Positions 41,819-50,811 of a stretch of DNA of 64,000 nt are shown here, in pieces (position 1 is the stretch's first letter; every line of letters begins with the position of its first letter). The translations under genes and the position numbers were made by a program. This DNA comes from Chloroflexota bacterium. Lineage in GTDB: Bacteria; Chloroflexota; Anaerolineae; Anaerolineales; Anaerolineaceae. Where the stretch lies: assembly GCA_029561345.1 (NCBI GenBank), contig JAKQJC010000034.1, positions 1-64,000 on the forward strand, in the 5' to 3' direction. The notes under the pieces were generated by a model that made no database searches, was not told the DNA's origin, and saw only the letters and a list, made by a program, of their open reading frames with translations.

Positions 41819-42553
41819 ATGAAGGAAACGCGAGAACCCTCCCTTGCCAGCACGGCTTACCAGCGCATCAAGACGGATATTGTGGAATGCGCGTTTGACC
41901 CCGGACAGTATATTGCCCAGGCAGATCTGGCCGCGCGCTATAAAATGGGCATCACCCCGATTCGTGAGGCCCTGCGTCAGCTTTCGCAAGAGGGTTTTGT
42001 GACGTCCATTCCGCGGCTGGGATATGTGGTCAGCCATATCACCGCGCAGGATGTGCAGGAAATTTATGAAATGCGCTACCTGCTGGAAACGGCTTCGGTG
42101 CGCCTGGCGGCCCAGCGCGCCGCGCCGGAACTGCTGGCTCAAATTCATGATTCGGCGCAGTTCACCTACACTTATAAGGACCGCCGTTCTTACACCGAAT
42201 TTTTGAACCGCAATGCGGCCTTTCACAGCAGCATTGCCAGGGCAGCCGGCAACCAGCGCCTGGCCGAGCAGGTGGCGCGCATTCTGGATGAGTTGAACCG
42301 GGTGTTTCACCTGGGCTTGGATATCCGCGACAGCGCCGATGAAATGAAGCAGGATCATGTGGCGCTTTCAGAGGCGCTGCGCAATCGTCAGGCAGAGCTG
42401 GCCGTGCAGGTGGTGCAGGCTGAAATTGAGCGTTCCCAGGCGCGCGTGCAAGAGGCACTGCGGCGCACGGCTGGGCCGGTGGTGACCTCAGCCCGGCTGA
42501 TGGAGCTGAGTCAGGCGGCTCCGCCTGAACAGAACGATGACGTGATGATTTGA
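41819..42553 (+). CDS. GntR-family (FadR subgroup) regulator
   Basis: The protein has 244 residues. The winged helix lies at about 10-75 (STAYQRIKTDIVECAF, ITPIREALRQLSQEGFV). The helical FCD effector domain follows (EIYEMRYLLETASVRLAA; the HSSIARAAGNQRL His is a possible metal ligand). ATG 41819 is chosen because the perfect palindrome at 41752 would otherwise lie in coding sequence. An open frame does extend back to 41624. The effector is probably a small carboxylate, by family. No target gene is obvious, but OsmC lies 219 bases downstream. Confidence 0.85.
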   Translation: MKETREPSLASTAYQRIKTDIVECAFDPGQYIAQADLAARYKMGITPIREALRQLSQEGFVTSIPRLGYVVSHITAQDVQEIYEMRYLLETASVRLAAQRAAPELLAQIHDSAQFTYTYKDRRSYTEFLNRNAAFHSSIARAAGNQRLAEQVARILDELNRVFHLGLDIRDSADEMKQDHVALSEALRNRQAELAVQVVQAEIERSQARVQEALRRTAGPVVTSARLMELSQAAPPEQNDDVMI

Positions 42554-42701
42554 TAACATTGAATGGAACGATAAGACGTTTTTCTTTGATCATAAGAAAA
42601 TGAACCCCACTAAGCACCCGGGACATGCTGCGGCGGTCCTGCAGGTTGTGAGACAGGTTTTTTAAGGGGCAGAGGTGTTGGCCTGACCAGCTGGCACCCA
42701 A

Positions 42702-42735
42702 AGTACCTGCCCTGAACAGGACCAGGGCAGGTACT
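42702..42735 (+). other. Perfect 13-bp hairpin in the OsmC leader
   Basis: AGTACCTGCCCTG (42702-42714) pairs exactly with CAGGGCAGGTACT (42723-42735). No T run follows (CTTAAG), so it is not an ordinary terminator. It lies 38 bases before the OsmC start. Confidence 0.7.
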
Positions 42736-42772
42736 CTTAAGAAATTGATGAGCATAAAAAGGAGAAGAGAAT

Positions 42773-43198
42773 ATGGCCAATGCAACTGTTATCTGGAAGG
42801 AAGGCATGCACTTTGAGGGTCAGGCCCGCGGACACACCCTGCAAATGGATGCCCAACCCGAACCCGGCGCCGGCGCCGGGATGAGCCCAATGTCCATGGT
42901 GCTGGTGGCCCTGGGCGGCTGCACAGCGATGGATATTGTCCATATCATGCAAAAGGAGCACCAGACCCTCACCGGTTTGACCGTGGAAGTGGAAGCAGAG
43001 CGGGCGCAGGATTACCCGATGGTGTTCACCAAAATCACCCTGGTTTACCGGCTGCGCGGACGCGGCCTTTCGCGCAAATTGGCGGAACGGGCGGTTGAGC
43101 TTTCAGAAGAAAAATACTGTTCGGTCGGACAAATGTTAAACAAAACGGCTGCCATCACCAGCCGGATTGAAATTGAGGAAGAAACCGCTGCGGCATAG
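42773..43198 (+). CDS. OsmC-family peroxide-reducing protein
   Basis: A 141-residue thiol peroxidase-like protein. The two redox Cys lie in LGGCTAMDIVHIM (about residue 45) and KYCSVGQML (about 120), the family positions. OsmC/Ohr members detoxify organic hydroperoxides. The ribosome site AGGAGA precedes ATG 42773. A perfect hairpin lies in its leader. Two further enzymes follow in the same direction. Confidence 0.92.
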   Translation: MANATVIWKEGMHFEGQARGHTLQMDAQPEPGAGAGMSPMSMVLVALGGCTAMDIVHIMQKEHQTLTGLTVEVEAERAQDYPMVFTKITLVYRLRGRGLSRKLAERAVELSEEKYCSVGQMLNKTAAITSRIEIEEETAAA

Positions 43199-43227
43199 CC
43201 AGGCGGTTTTTTAACAGGAGCGAGGCG

Positions 43228-44679
43228 ATGAATTTAAAAACAAGCACCAATCATGGTTTGTGCCTGGATGGGATGGAAGCGGCCAAAGAAGCCTTTTTGA
43301 AAGCATATCCGGAGTTTCTGGATACCCGCAAGCTGGATGAACTGCGGGAGACAGATTATGCCCGCCTGGACCGGCTTGGCCACACCTATCTCGATTATAC
43401 TGGCGGCGGCATTTACGCGGAATCGCAGGTGCTGGCGCATCAAAATTTGCTGCTGAATCAGGTGTTTGGCAACCCGCATTCTTCCAACCCGACCTCCCTG
43501 GCCATGACGCGCCTGGTTGAGAGCGCGCGATCTTATGTGCTGGAATACTTCAATGCCTCGCCGGAGGAATATCTTTGCATCTTTACAGCCAATGCCAGCG
43601 GCGCGCTGAAATTGGTGGGCGAATCGTATCCTTTTGCGCCGGGGGGGCAATATGCGCTGACCTACGACAACCACAATTCGGTCAACGGCATCCGTGAATA
43701 TGCCAAAGCGCGCGGCGCAAAGGTTTCTTATATCCCCATTTTGCCGCCCAATATGCGTGTGGATGAACAGAAAAGGCTTACGGTTCTCGATCAGGCACAG
43801 GAAGGGCAAAACCAGCTCTTTGCCTTCCCAGCGCAGTCCAATTTTTCGGGGGTGCAGCATCCGTTGGAATGGATTGAGGAGGCGCATGCGCGAGGATGGG
43901 ATGTGCTGCTGGATGCGGCCGCCTATGTGCCCTCGAACCGCCTGGATTTGAGCCAGGTGCATCCCGATTTTGTTTCGCTTTCATTCTACAAGATTTTTGG
44001 CTACCCAACCGGGGTGGGCGCCCTGCTGATGCGGCGCAAGATGCTCGGCAAGCTGCACCGGCCCTGGTTTGCCGGCGGCACCATCACGGTGGCTTCGGTG
44101 CAGGGCAACGCCTACTTCTTGCACGAAGGGGCCGAGGCTTTTGAAGACGGCACGCTCAATTACCTGACTCTGCCGGCGGTGGAGATCAGCCTGAAACACA
44201 TTGCCAGCATTGGCTATGATGCCATTCACACACGGGTGGCCTGCCTGACCGGCTGGATGTTGAAGGAGCTATCTGCGCTGCGCCATGAAAGCGGCGAGGC
44301 TCTGGTGCATATTTACGGCCCGCTGGAGATGGACATGCGCGGCGGCACCATTGCCCTGAATTTCTTTGACCGCTGCGGGCATTATATTGACCACCGGGTG
44401 GTGGAGGCGCGCGCAAACGAGGTGTGCATTTCGCTGCGCACGGGATGTTTCTGCAACCCGGGTGGTGGTGAGGTGGCGCTGGGACTCACCGCCAGCGACA
44501 TCACCACCTGCTTCAGCGGGCATAACCGTATGACCTTTGATGATTTTCGCATGTGCCTGAACGACCGCAGCACGGGAGCTGTGCGTGTATCGGTGGGATT
44601 GGTGAGCACGTTTGAGGATGTTTACAAATTGCTGTGTTTTGCCCGCGGCCTGTTGAATCATCAGTGCGACGAGGTGTAA
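43228..44679 (+). CDS. Class V aminotransferase (Moco sulfurase-like cysteine desulfurase domain)
   Basis: A 483-residue PLP enzyme. The Schiff-base Lys lies in LSFYKIFGYPTGVGAL (about 257), and RTGCFCNPG (about 406) contains the persulfide-type Cys found in molybdenum cofactor sulfurases. NFSGVQHP and LLDAAAYVPSN are typical of that group. The MOSC domain of full-length MOCOS is absent. It would mobilise sulfur from cysteine or act on a related substrate. It begins 29 bases after OsmC with CAGGAG upstream. Confidence 0.88.
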   Translation: MNLKTSTNHGLCLDGMEAAKEAFLKAYPEFLDTRKLDELRETDYARLDRLGHTYLDYTGGGIYAESQVLAHQNLLLNQVFGNPHSSNPTSLAMTRLVESARSYVLEYFNASPEEYLCIFTANASGALKLVGESYPFAPGGQYALTYDNHNSVNGIREYAKARGAKVSYIPILPPNMRVDEQKRLTVLDQAQEGQNQLFAFPAQSNFSGVQHPLEWIEEAHARGWDVLLDAAAYVPSNRLDLSQVHPDFVSLSFYKIFGYPTGVGALLMRRKMLGKLHRPWFAGGTITVASVQGNAYFLHEGAEAFEDGTLNYLTLPAVEISLKHIASIGYDAIHTRVACLTGWMLKELSALRHESGEALVHIYGPLEMDMRGGTIALNFFDRCGHYIDHRVVEARANEVCISLRTGCFCNPGGGEVALGLTASDITTCFSGHNRMTFDDFRMCLNDRSTGAVRVSVGLVSTFEDVYKLLCFARGLLNHQCDEV

Positions 44680-44691
44680 ACAAGAAGCGCC

Positions 44692-45525
44692 ATGAAATAT
44701 GGTTTTGTCCTTCCGCGGGGCGATGCCCGCACTGCGGCTGATTTTGCCGCTGAGGCCGAGGTTGCCGGTTGGGATGGCTTTTTTGTCTGGGAGCCGGTGT
44801 GGGGCGTGGATGCCTGGGTGGCGTTGACTGCTGCGGCCATGATCACCAGCCATATCCGCCTGGGCACCATGCTTTCGCCGCTTTCGCGCCTGAATCCGTG
44901 GAAATTGGCCAGCGAAACGGCCACCCTCGACCAGCTCTCGGGTGGGCGGGTGATTTTATCAGTGGGTTTGGGGGCCACCGATTGCGGCTTTGAAGAATTT
45001 GGCGAGATCACCGACCGCAGGCTGCGGGCCGAACGGCTGGATGAAGCGCTGGATTTGCTGAATCTGCTGTGGAAAGGCCTACCTTTTACTTATGAAGGAA
45101 AGCATTACCAGGTGCATTTGGAACAGGCGCAGGAAAAATTCAAAGCGGGGGTGCTGGGGGCCGCCGCGGCGCTCCAGCAGCCGCGCATTCCCATCTGGGC
45201 GGTTGGCGCCTGGCCGAGCAAGAAATCAATGGCGCGGGTGAAGCGCTGTGATGGTCTGCTGCCTGCAGTGATTGGTGAAGATGGAAAGGTGGCCATGCGG
45301 CCGGCCACGCCGGAGGAAATTGCGGCCATGAAAGCCAGCATGGAGGGGTTTAACGGCGACATTGTGGTCGAAGGAGAAACGCCAGGTGATGACCTGGAGG
45401 CGGCCATTGTAAAAGCGCAGGCCTATGCCCGGGCGGGGGCCACCTGGTGGCTGGAAAGCCGCTGGGATGAACCTGACCCTGACCGGGTTCTGACGCGCAT
45501 TCGCCAGGGACCACCTTGTAAATGA
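44692..45525 (+). CDS. LLM-class flavin-dependent oxidoreductase
   Basis: A 277-residue luciferase-like monooxygenase or F420-dependent reductase. The TIM-barrel start MKYGFVLPRGDARTAADFAAEAE, the conserved IRLGTMLSPLSRLNPWKLA and the LDQLSGGRVILSVGLG motif are characteristic. The choice between FMN and F420 as cofactor cannot be made from the sequence. It begins 12 bases after the PLP enzyme and ends at a clear terminator, so OsmC, PLP enzyme and this protein form one unit. Confidence 0.9.
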   Translation: MKYGFVLPRGDARTAADFAAEAEVAGWDGFFVWEPVWGVDAWVALTAAAMITSHIRLGTMLSPLSRLNPWKLASETATLDQLSGGRVILSVGLGATDCGFEEFGEITDRRLRAERLDEALDLLNLLWKGLPFTYEGKHYQVHLEQAQEKFKAGVLGAAAALQQPRIPIWAVGAWPSKKSMARVKRCDGLLPAVIGEDGKVAMRPATPEEIAAMKASMEGFNGDIVVEGETPGDDLEAAIVKAQAYARAGATWWLESRWDEPDPDRVLTRIRQGPPCK

Positions 45526-45539
45526 TCCAGCCCCCTGAT

Positions 45540-45567
45540 AGCCCGCTGCAAAGCGGGCTGTTTTTTT
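45540..45567 (+). terminator. Intrinsic terminator after the oxidoreductase
   Basis: AGCCCGCT (45540-45547) pairs with AGCGGGCT (45552-45559) around GCAA, followed by seven T. Confidence 0.93.
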
Positions 45568-45618
45568 GAAAGGGTCTATAATTAAATCGGCGCGAAAAAA
45601 GGGATCAAAGGAGGCAAG

Positions 45619-46755
45619 ATGATCAGGCTGGCTAGCTTAAGTAAAATGTTCTGGGTCATCAGCATCATCTTAATGGTAGCTGGATGTACTTCACCTTCCA
45701 TTAAAATTGGCTTTGCGGGGGAAATTTCGGGAAAAAATGCTACCCTGGGGGTTCGCGGCCGCAATGGCGCGGCGCTTGCCGTTCAGCAAATCAATGCCGG
45801 GGGCGGCATTGATGGCAGGAAATTGGAACTGGTGGTGGAAGATGGCCTGGGCACACCCGAAGGCATTCTGGCAGCCGATCAGCGTTTGGAGGCGCAAGGC
45901 GTGATTGCACTGACCGGACACATGACCAGCAAGGAAACCAGCAGCGTCATGCCCTATCTCGAAGAGAAAGGCCTGATCCTTTTCAGCCCCACCACGGCTT
46001 CGCCGGATTTTGACCAGAAAGAGGACCATTTCTTTCGGCTGATCCCGACCAATTTAAGACAGTCCTATACCCTGGCGGAGGTGATGTTTCAGGATGAAGG
46101 GATGAAGCGAGCCGCCGTGATATACGATGTGGACAATCAATCCTTTTCCAAAACCTTCACCGATGGCTTTGGGGAACGCTTCATGGCGTTGGGGGGCAGC
46201 GTCACGGGGGTGTATTCCTTCTCTGCAGCGGCGGTGCAGAATTTTCTACCCATGTTGGAAGAAATCCGGCTGCAAAATCCTGATATGATCCTTGTGGCAG
46301 CTTCCCCTTTAAACACCAGCCAGATTGCCCAGCAGCTGGATTTGATGGACTGGCATCCACGCCTGGCAGCGTCCAACTGGTCCTATTCGGATGACCTGCT
46401 CATCTTGGGCGGCCGGACGGTGGAAGGAATCATGATTGTGACCCATTTTACACCCAGATGCCTTTCTGAAGCTTTCATTGACTTCAAGCAAACCTATGAA
46501 GCTGAATTTAATCAAACGGTGGATTTCTCTTCCGTTTTATCTTATGAAACGATGCTTGAATTTGGCCGGGCGCTGGATGAATGCGATGGCAATTACCAGA
46601 GGCTCAAAGAGGTACTCTCAACCCCCAGGCAGATCTACTCTCTTTGTGATCAGGTTTGGATGGATGAAACCGGAGACGTGGCACGCAGCATTTACCTGAT
46701 CAATGTCAGGAATGGGGCATTTGAGGTGGTCAAAACCATTCAACCTAAACCCTGA
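45619..46755 (+). CDS. Branched-chain amino acid-type substrate-binding lipoprotein (copy 1)
   Basis: A 378-residue periplasmic-binding-protein type 1 (Leu/Ile/Val-binding) lipoprotein. The lipobox is VAGC (Cys about 24). FAGEISGKNATLGVRGRNGA, GGGIDGRKLELVVEDG and LFSPTTASPDFDQKEDHFF are typical. A paralogue with the same motifs follows. No permease or ATPase is adjacent, so it may serve a distant transporter or a sensor. A possible -10 TATAAT lies at 45577 and AAAGGAGG at the ribosome site. Confidence 0.9.
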   Translation: MIRLASLSKMFWVISIILMVAGCTSPSIKIGFAGEISGKNATLGVRGRNGAALAVQQINAGGGIDGRKLELVVEDGLGTPEGILAADQRLEAQGVIALTGHMTSKETSSVMPYLEEKGLILFSPTTASPDFDQKEDHFFRLIPTNLRQSYTLAEVMFQDEGMKRAAVIYDVDNQSFSKTFTDGFGERFMALGGSVTGVYSFSAAAVQNFLPMLEEIRLQNPDMILVAASPLNTSQIAQQLDLMDWHPRLAASNWSYSDDLLILGGRTVEGIMIVTHFTPRCLSEAFIDFKQTYEAEFNQTVDFSSVLSYETMLEFGRALDECDGNYQRLKEVLSTPRQIYSLCDQVWMDETGDVARSIYLINVRNGAFEVVKTIQPKP

Positions 46756-46771
46756 AAAAGCCAGAAATGGA

Positions 46772-46800
46772 TTGTAACAGCTGCCCGGCAACGGTATAAT
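46772..46800 (+). promoter_or_regulatory. Promoter of the second binding protein
   Basis: TTGTAA (46772-46777) and TATAAT (46795-46800) have 17 bases between them, 43 bases before the start codon, so the second copy has its own promoter. Confidence 0.7.
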
Positions 46801-46843
46801 CAAACAAAAGAGCCCTCCAGACATCTGATCAGGATAAGCATCG

Positions 46844-47977
46844 ATGAAATGCAAAAAGGCAGATATATTCAATTTTATGATCGCGGTTTTATGGGGGCTT
46901 CTGGCAACAGGCTGCATGGTCAACCCGGTGCGCATTGGCCTCACCAGCGAGATTTCAGGCCGCAATGCGGTGGTGGGGGTGCACGGCCGGAATGCTGCCT
47001 TGCTGGCGCAGGATGAAATTAATGCTGCCGGAGGGATCAACGGCCGGCCGCTGGAAATTATGGTGGCAGATGGACACGGCACCCCTGAGGGAACCCTCGA
47101 AGCTGACCAGCAGCTGATCAAACAGGGCGCGCTGCTGCTTACGGGCCATTTCACCAGCCTGGAAGTGAACGGCGCCTGGGATTACATAGAAAAAAACAAT
47201 ATCATACTTTTCAGCGCAACAGCGGCGTCGCCGAAATTTCAAGGTCTGAAAGATCATTTTTTTCGCCTTGTGCCGGTCAATGTGGTGCACGCGCATTACC
47301 TGGCAGATTATGCCTATACAACCCTGGGCTTGAGGCGGGCTGTGGGCATCATTGACCGCGATAACCTGGCGTATTCGAACAGTTTTAAGGATGGATTTAA
47401 AGAGCGGTTTGTTCAACTGGGGGGAGAATTTGCTGCTGAGGTTCGATTCTCGTCGTTGGCCAATGAAAACATCAGACCCTTGCTGGAAGAGCTGCGCACT
47501 CACTCGCCTGATGTGATTTTCTTTGCAGTCACATCCATGAATGCGGCACTTATTTCGCAGCAAATAGCGTTGATGGATTGGCCAGTCCAAAAAGTTTCAG
47601 CTGACTGGGCTTACACAGAGGAACTGCTCAAGGTGGGCGGCAAGACGGTGGACGGCATGATTCTGGTATCGCCATTCAATTATGATTGCCAGACCGAAGC
47701 TTTTCTAAATTTCAAGAGAAAATTTTCGGACATTTACGGTCAGGATCCCAGTTTTGTGGCGGTGATCAGTTATGAAACCATGATGGAACTGGCGCGGGTC
47801 CTGCGCTTGACCGGGGGGACAACGGAAGGGTTGGCCGATGAGCTTGCAAAGCCGCGGGTCATCAACGGCCTTTGCGACACCATCCGGACCGATGAATATG
47901 GGGATGTGCTGCGGACGATGTATTTGATTGAGGTTAAGCACGGCCAATTTGTGGAGATTGAGCGGCTGGAGCCCTGA
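46844..47977 (+). CDS. Branched-chain amino acid-type substrate-binding lipoprotein (copy 2)
   Basis: A 377-residue paralogue of the preceding gene. The lipobox is ATGC (Cys about 24), then IGLTSEISGRNAVVGVHGRN and GGINGRPLEIMVADGHGTPEGT. The copies are aligned over the whole length, including LVPVN/LIPTN and the C-terminal LCDTIRTDEYGD/LCDQVWMDETGD, but differ widely elsewhere, so the duplication is old. It has its own promoter and no transporter genes beside it. Confidence 0.9.
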   Translation: MKCKKADIFNFMIAVLWGLLATGCMVNPVRIGLTSEISGRNAVVGVHGRNAALLAQDEINAAGGINGRPLEIMVADGHGTPEGTLEADQQLIKQGALLLTGHFTSLEVNGAWDYIEKNNIILFSATAASPKFQGLKDHFFRLVPVNVVHAHYLADYAYTTLGLRRAVGIIDRDNLAYSNSFKDGFKERFVQLGGEFAAEVRFSSLANENIRPLLEELRTHSPDVIFFAVTSMNAALISQQIALMDWPVQKVSADWAYTEELLKVGGKTVDGMILVSPFNYDCQTEAFLNFKRKFSDIYGQDPSFVAVISYETMMELARVLRLTGGTTEGLADELAKPRVINGLCDTIRTDEYGDVLRTMYLIEVKHGQFVEIERLEP

Positions 47978-48092
47978 CAGACAGAAAAAATAGCAGTCAT
48001 CCAGCCTGTTTTCATCCATGTGATGATGCAGCAATGAGCAGGGCCAGAATGTGTCAGATGGCGAAAAAGAGCGGCAAATAGGCGGAGCCTGC

Positions 48093-48905
48093 TTAGCCTA
48101 AAGCAACATCCAGCAGCATCATTACTGCAAAGCCGAGCATGGTGCCAAAGGTGGCAATGTGGGTGTGATTTTCCTGCTGTGATTCAGGAATCAATTCTTC
48201 AACCACCACATAGATCATCGCTCCGGCCGCAAAGGCCAGGGCATAGGGAAGCAGGGGGCGGATGAACAGCACGGCAGCAGCGCCAGCTACCGCTGCGATA
48301 GGCTCAACAATGCCCGAGAGCTGGCCGTAAAAAAAGCTTTTCCACCTTCCCATGCCCTCACGGCGCAGGGGAACTGAAACAGCAGCACCTTCAGGGAAAT
48401 TCTGGATGCCAATGCCCAGAGCCAGGGCCATGGCTCCCGCCACCGAAGCGGCGGGAATGCCGGCTGCGGCTGCGCCAAAGGCCACGCCGACAGCCAGCCC
48501 TTCGGGGATGTTGTGCAGGGTGATGGCCAACACCAGCAGGATGCTGCGCTGCCAGTGTGTTTTGATGCCCTCTGCTTTTTCAATCGGCAGGCCGAGATGA
48601 AGGTGGGGCATCAGTTGATCAACAACCCAGAGGAATCCACCCCCCAGCATAAAGCCCACCACCGCCGGAAGCCAGGGCAGGTCGCCATTGGCTTCGGCCA
48701 TTTCGATGGAAGGTGCCAGCAGCGACCAGAAACTGGCGGCGATCATCACGCCGGCGGCAAACCCCAGCATGCCGTCGAGCAGGCGGCGGTTGACCGTTTT
48801 AAACAGCAAGACGGCTGAAGCCCCGGCAGCGGTCATGAACCAGGTGAACAGGGTTCCCACCAGAGCCTGGAACACGGGGTGAAAGCTTGAAAGCCAGTCT
48901 ATCAT
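48093..48905 (-). CDS. ZIP-family metal transporter
   Basis: A 270-residue membrane protein with eight helices that imports zinc or related divalent metals. The helix 4 motif [14 protein letters not shown] (about 132) and helix 5 [16 protein letters not shown] (about 165) are the diagnostic metal-binding segments. [22 protein letters not shown] is the loop before helix 4. ATG 48905 is preceded by a weak AGGAG-type site. It is convergent with the second binding protein. Confidence 0.93.
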   Translation of the reverse strand: MIDWLSSFHPVFQALVGTLFTWFMTAAGASAVLLFKTVNRRLLDGMLGFAAGVMIAASFWSLLAPSIEMAEANGDLPWLPAVVGFMLGGGFLWVVDQLMPHLHLGLPIEKAEGIKTHWQRSILLVLAITLHNIPEGLAVGVAFGAAAAGIPAASVAGAMALALGIGIQNFPEGAAVSVPLRREGMGRWKSFFYGQLSGIVEPIAAVAGAAAVLFIRPLLPYALAFAAGAMIYVVVEELIPESQQENHTHIATFGTMLGFAVMMLLDVALG

Positions 48906-48947
48906 GGGTGCAGCACTCCTAAAACAGATAATAATGATCTAATTATA

Positions 48948-49736
48948 TCATTCGCTGAAAAAGCGGGCCACTTTTTGCACTTCTGGGTGTGGGTCAGCCT
49001 GGATGGCCTGTTGGAGGTTGGCGGAGAAGGGCCTGCCATGCAGAGCAAGGCTGCGCACGGCTTCCCAGCGCAGTTCAGAAAGCGGGCTGGAGAGAATGAC
49101 TTCTGTGAGAATGGCTCGAACAGGCGCGGAAGGAAAAGCCTGAAAGGCACGGATCAATTTCCATTGAATGAGCACATCAGAAGGGCTGGACTGGAAAGCC
49201 GACAGCAGAACAGGCTCGGAACGCCGGTCATTTTCGGTCCAGGCGATGTGGCCGATGCCATCGATGGCTTCCAAAACAGCTGGCCGTTCGCCAGTGAGAA
49301 CCACATTCTCAAGTGGAGCGAGGGCCGGGCAGCCAATTTTAATCAGGGTACGGGTGACGATATCGCGCGGGAGGGGAAAGCTTTTCTTATAAAAACCGCG
49401 GGTGGGCAGGGTTTGATGCTGGTTGTTGCCAATTTTTCCCAGCAGGGCGATGAGCGCAGGGATGGCCGGTGAACCGATAAGGCCCAGGGCTTCGCTGACG
49501 GCGATGCGGCTGTAAAGGGCCGTTTCAACCTGCAGGCGGGCGCACAGCAGGGGCACGGCTGCGCTCCTGTGCCGGCTGCCCAGGGCGCGGGCGGCGGCGG
49601 TGCGCTGCTGCGGATCGGGATCGTTGAGCAGCGCGAACTGCTGCGCTTCGGGCAGGGCGGCAACCCGGCGATCCAGTTCGGGCGTGTTTTCGCCGCGCAA
49701 ACGGCGGGCAGCTGTTTTGTCAGTTGAATCCATCAT
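48948..49736 (-). CDS. HEAT-repeat protein
   Basis: A 262-residue all-helical protein of repeated HEAT/PBS-lyase-like units (DPDPQQRTAAARALGSR, SPAIPALIALLG, SELRWEAVRSLALHGRP). Such repeats usually hold other proteins together or bind phycobilin or haem-related partners. Nothing here points to a specific partner. Its start overlaps the stop of the DUF4037 gene (ATGA), so the pair is coupled. It lies upstream of ZIP in the same direction. Confidence 0.75.
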   Translation of the reverse strand: MMDSTDKTAARRLRGENTPELDRRVAALPEAQQFALLNDPDPQQRTAAARALGSRHRSAAVPLLCARLQVETALYSRIAVSEALGLIGSPAIPALIALLGKIGNNQHQTLPTRGFYKKSFPLPRDIVTRTLIKIGCPALAPLENVVLTGERPAVLEAIDGIGHIAWTENDRRSEPVLLSAFQSSPSDVLIQWKLIRAFQAFPSAPVRAILTEVILSSPLSELRWEAVRSLALHGRPFSANLQQAIQADPHPEVQKVARFFSE

Positions 49737-50809
49737 GGGCAGGCTGGCGGCGGGATAAAAAGAGGGCGCAGGTCGCGGGCATGGTTGAGCAGTTCAGTGC
49801 TGTCGCTGAACTGATCCACGCTGCCCACGGGCAGCCGCCGGATGATTTCCATGACGACCGGATCCGTGATGCGCCCGGCGATGGCCTGGGCAAAGCGGTC
49901 TGCATTAATGATCAGGAATGGCCGGTCGAAAAAATATGAAACAGCGGGGTCCATGGGCGGCGTGATGCCCAATTCATTGTGCCGGGCTGCCACCATTTCA
50001 TAGGCCGGCGCCAGAGCCTGCTGGCGTTTTTTCCAGGTTTTTGCATGCAGGGTTTGGCGCAGCAGAGGCGCAAGCTCAGCGGCGATAGGCAGGTGGGCAA
50101 AGCCGGTGCCAAACCACTTGGGGTAGGGGGCGTACTGGCGGTCCATCAGGAAGCACAGGCGCATCAGATCGCGCACCAGGCGCGCGGCGATGATGGCGGA
50201 GCCCAGCTCATCGCCAGCCTGGCCGGCGCGGCCCATCAGGTGTTCCTCTTCGCCGAGGCGGTTCCAGCCGGCGGCCAGCAGGAAAAACCAGATATCGTCA
50301 GGGTACCAGGTGAAGCGCTGGCACACCTGGCGCAGGTTGAGGTCATCCTGGAAAATTTCGCCTGAGATAATGGTGCGCAGCTTTTGCTCTGGAATGGTCA
50401 GCCAATCGGCGGGTTCAAGCTCTTTTTCAATATCGAAGGCGATATGCTTGAGGAAGAAACCGCGGATGGTGTCAATTTCCACGCAGTGATAACCGGAGGG
50501 CCCGTATAGAATGCGCGGCACCGGGTAACCGTGGAACTGATCAGGCAGGCGCTGATTCAGGCAGGTTTCAACAGCGGCCGCATTGCTTTGGAAATCGGCT
50601 TCGCAGAGGAAAAGCCGCACGCGCGGCCCCCAATCGTGATCGCGCGAGACGGGGGTGTCAAAGCCAAGCACTTCCGAGCCGTTGCCGGTCAGCGCGGCGC
50701 TGTGCGGGAGGCCAGGGAAATGCGCATCAAGAATGGGCCTGACGGCTTCGCGGTAAAACAGGCCGCTGAGCTGCAGGCCGGGGATAAAAGGAGGATGTCT
50801 CATCGCCAA
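49733..50809 (-). CDS. DUF4037 nucleotidyltransferase-like protein
   Basis: A 358-residue protein with a nucleotidyltransferase-type core: GNGSEVLGFDTPVSRDHDW (about 43-61) fits the G-S ... D-x-D pattern of the pol-beta fold. The rest is the helical DUF4037 region. The substrate and function are unknown. It is coupled by overlap to the HEAT-repeat gene downstream and lies three bases after the hydrolase gene. Confidence 0.8.
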   Translation of the reverse strand: MAMRHPPFIPGLQLSGLFYREAVRPILDAHFPGLPHSAALTGNGSEVLGFDTPVSRDHDWGPRVRLFLCEADFQSNAAAVETCLNQRLPDQFHGYPVPRILYGPSGYHCVEIDTIRGFFLKHIAFDIEKELEPADWLTIPEQKLRTIISGEIFQDDLNLRQVCQRFTWYPDDIWFFLLAAGWNRLGEEEHLMGRAGQAGDELGSAIIAARLVRDLMRLCFLMDRQYAPYPKWFGTGFAHLPIAAELAPLLRQTLHAKTWKKRQQALAPAYEMVAARHNELGITPPMDPAVSYFFDRPFLIINADRFAQAIAGRITDPVVMEIIRRLPVGSVDQFSDSTELLNHARDLRPLFIPPPACP

Positions 50810-50811
50810 AA

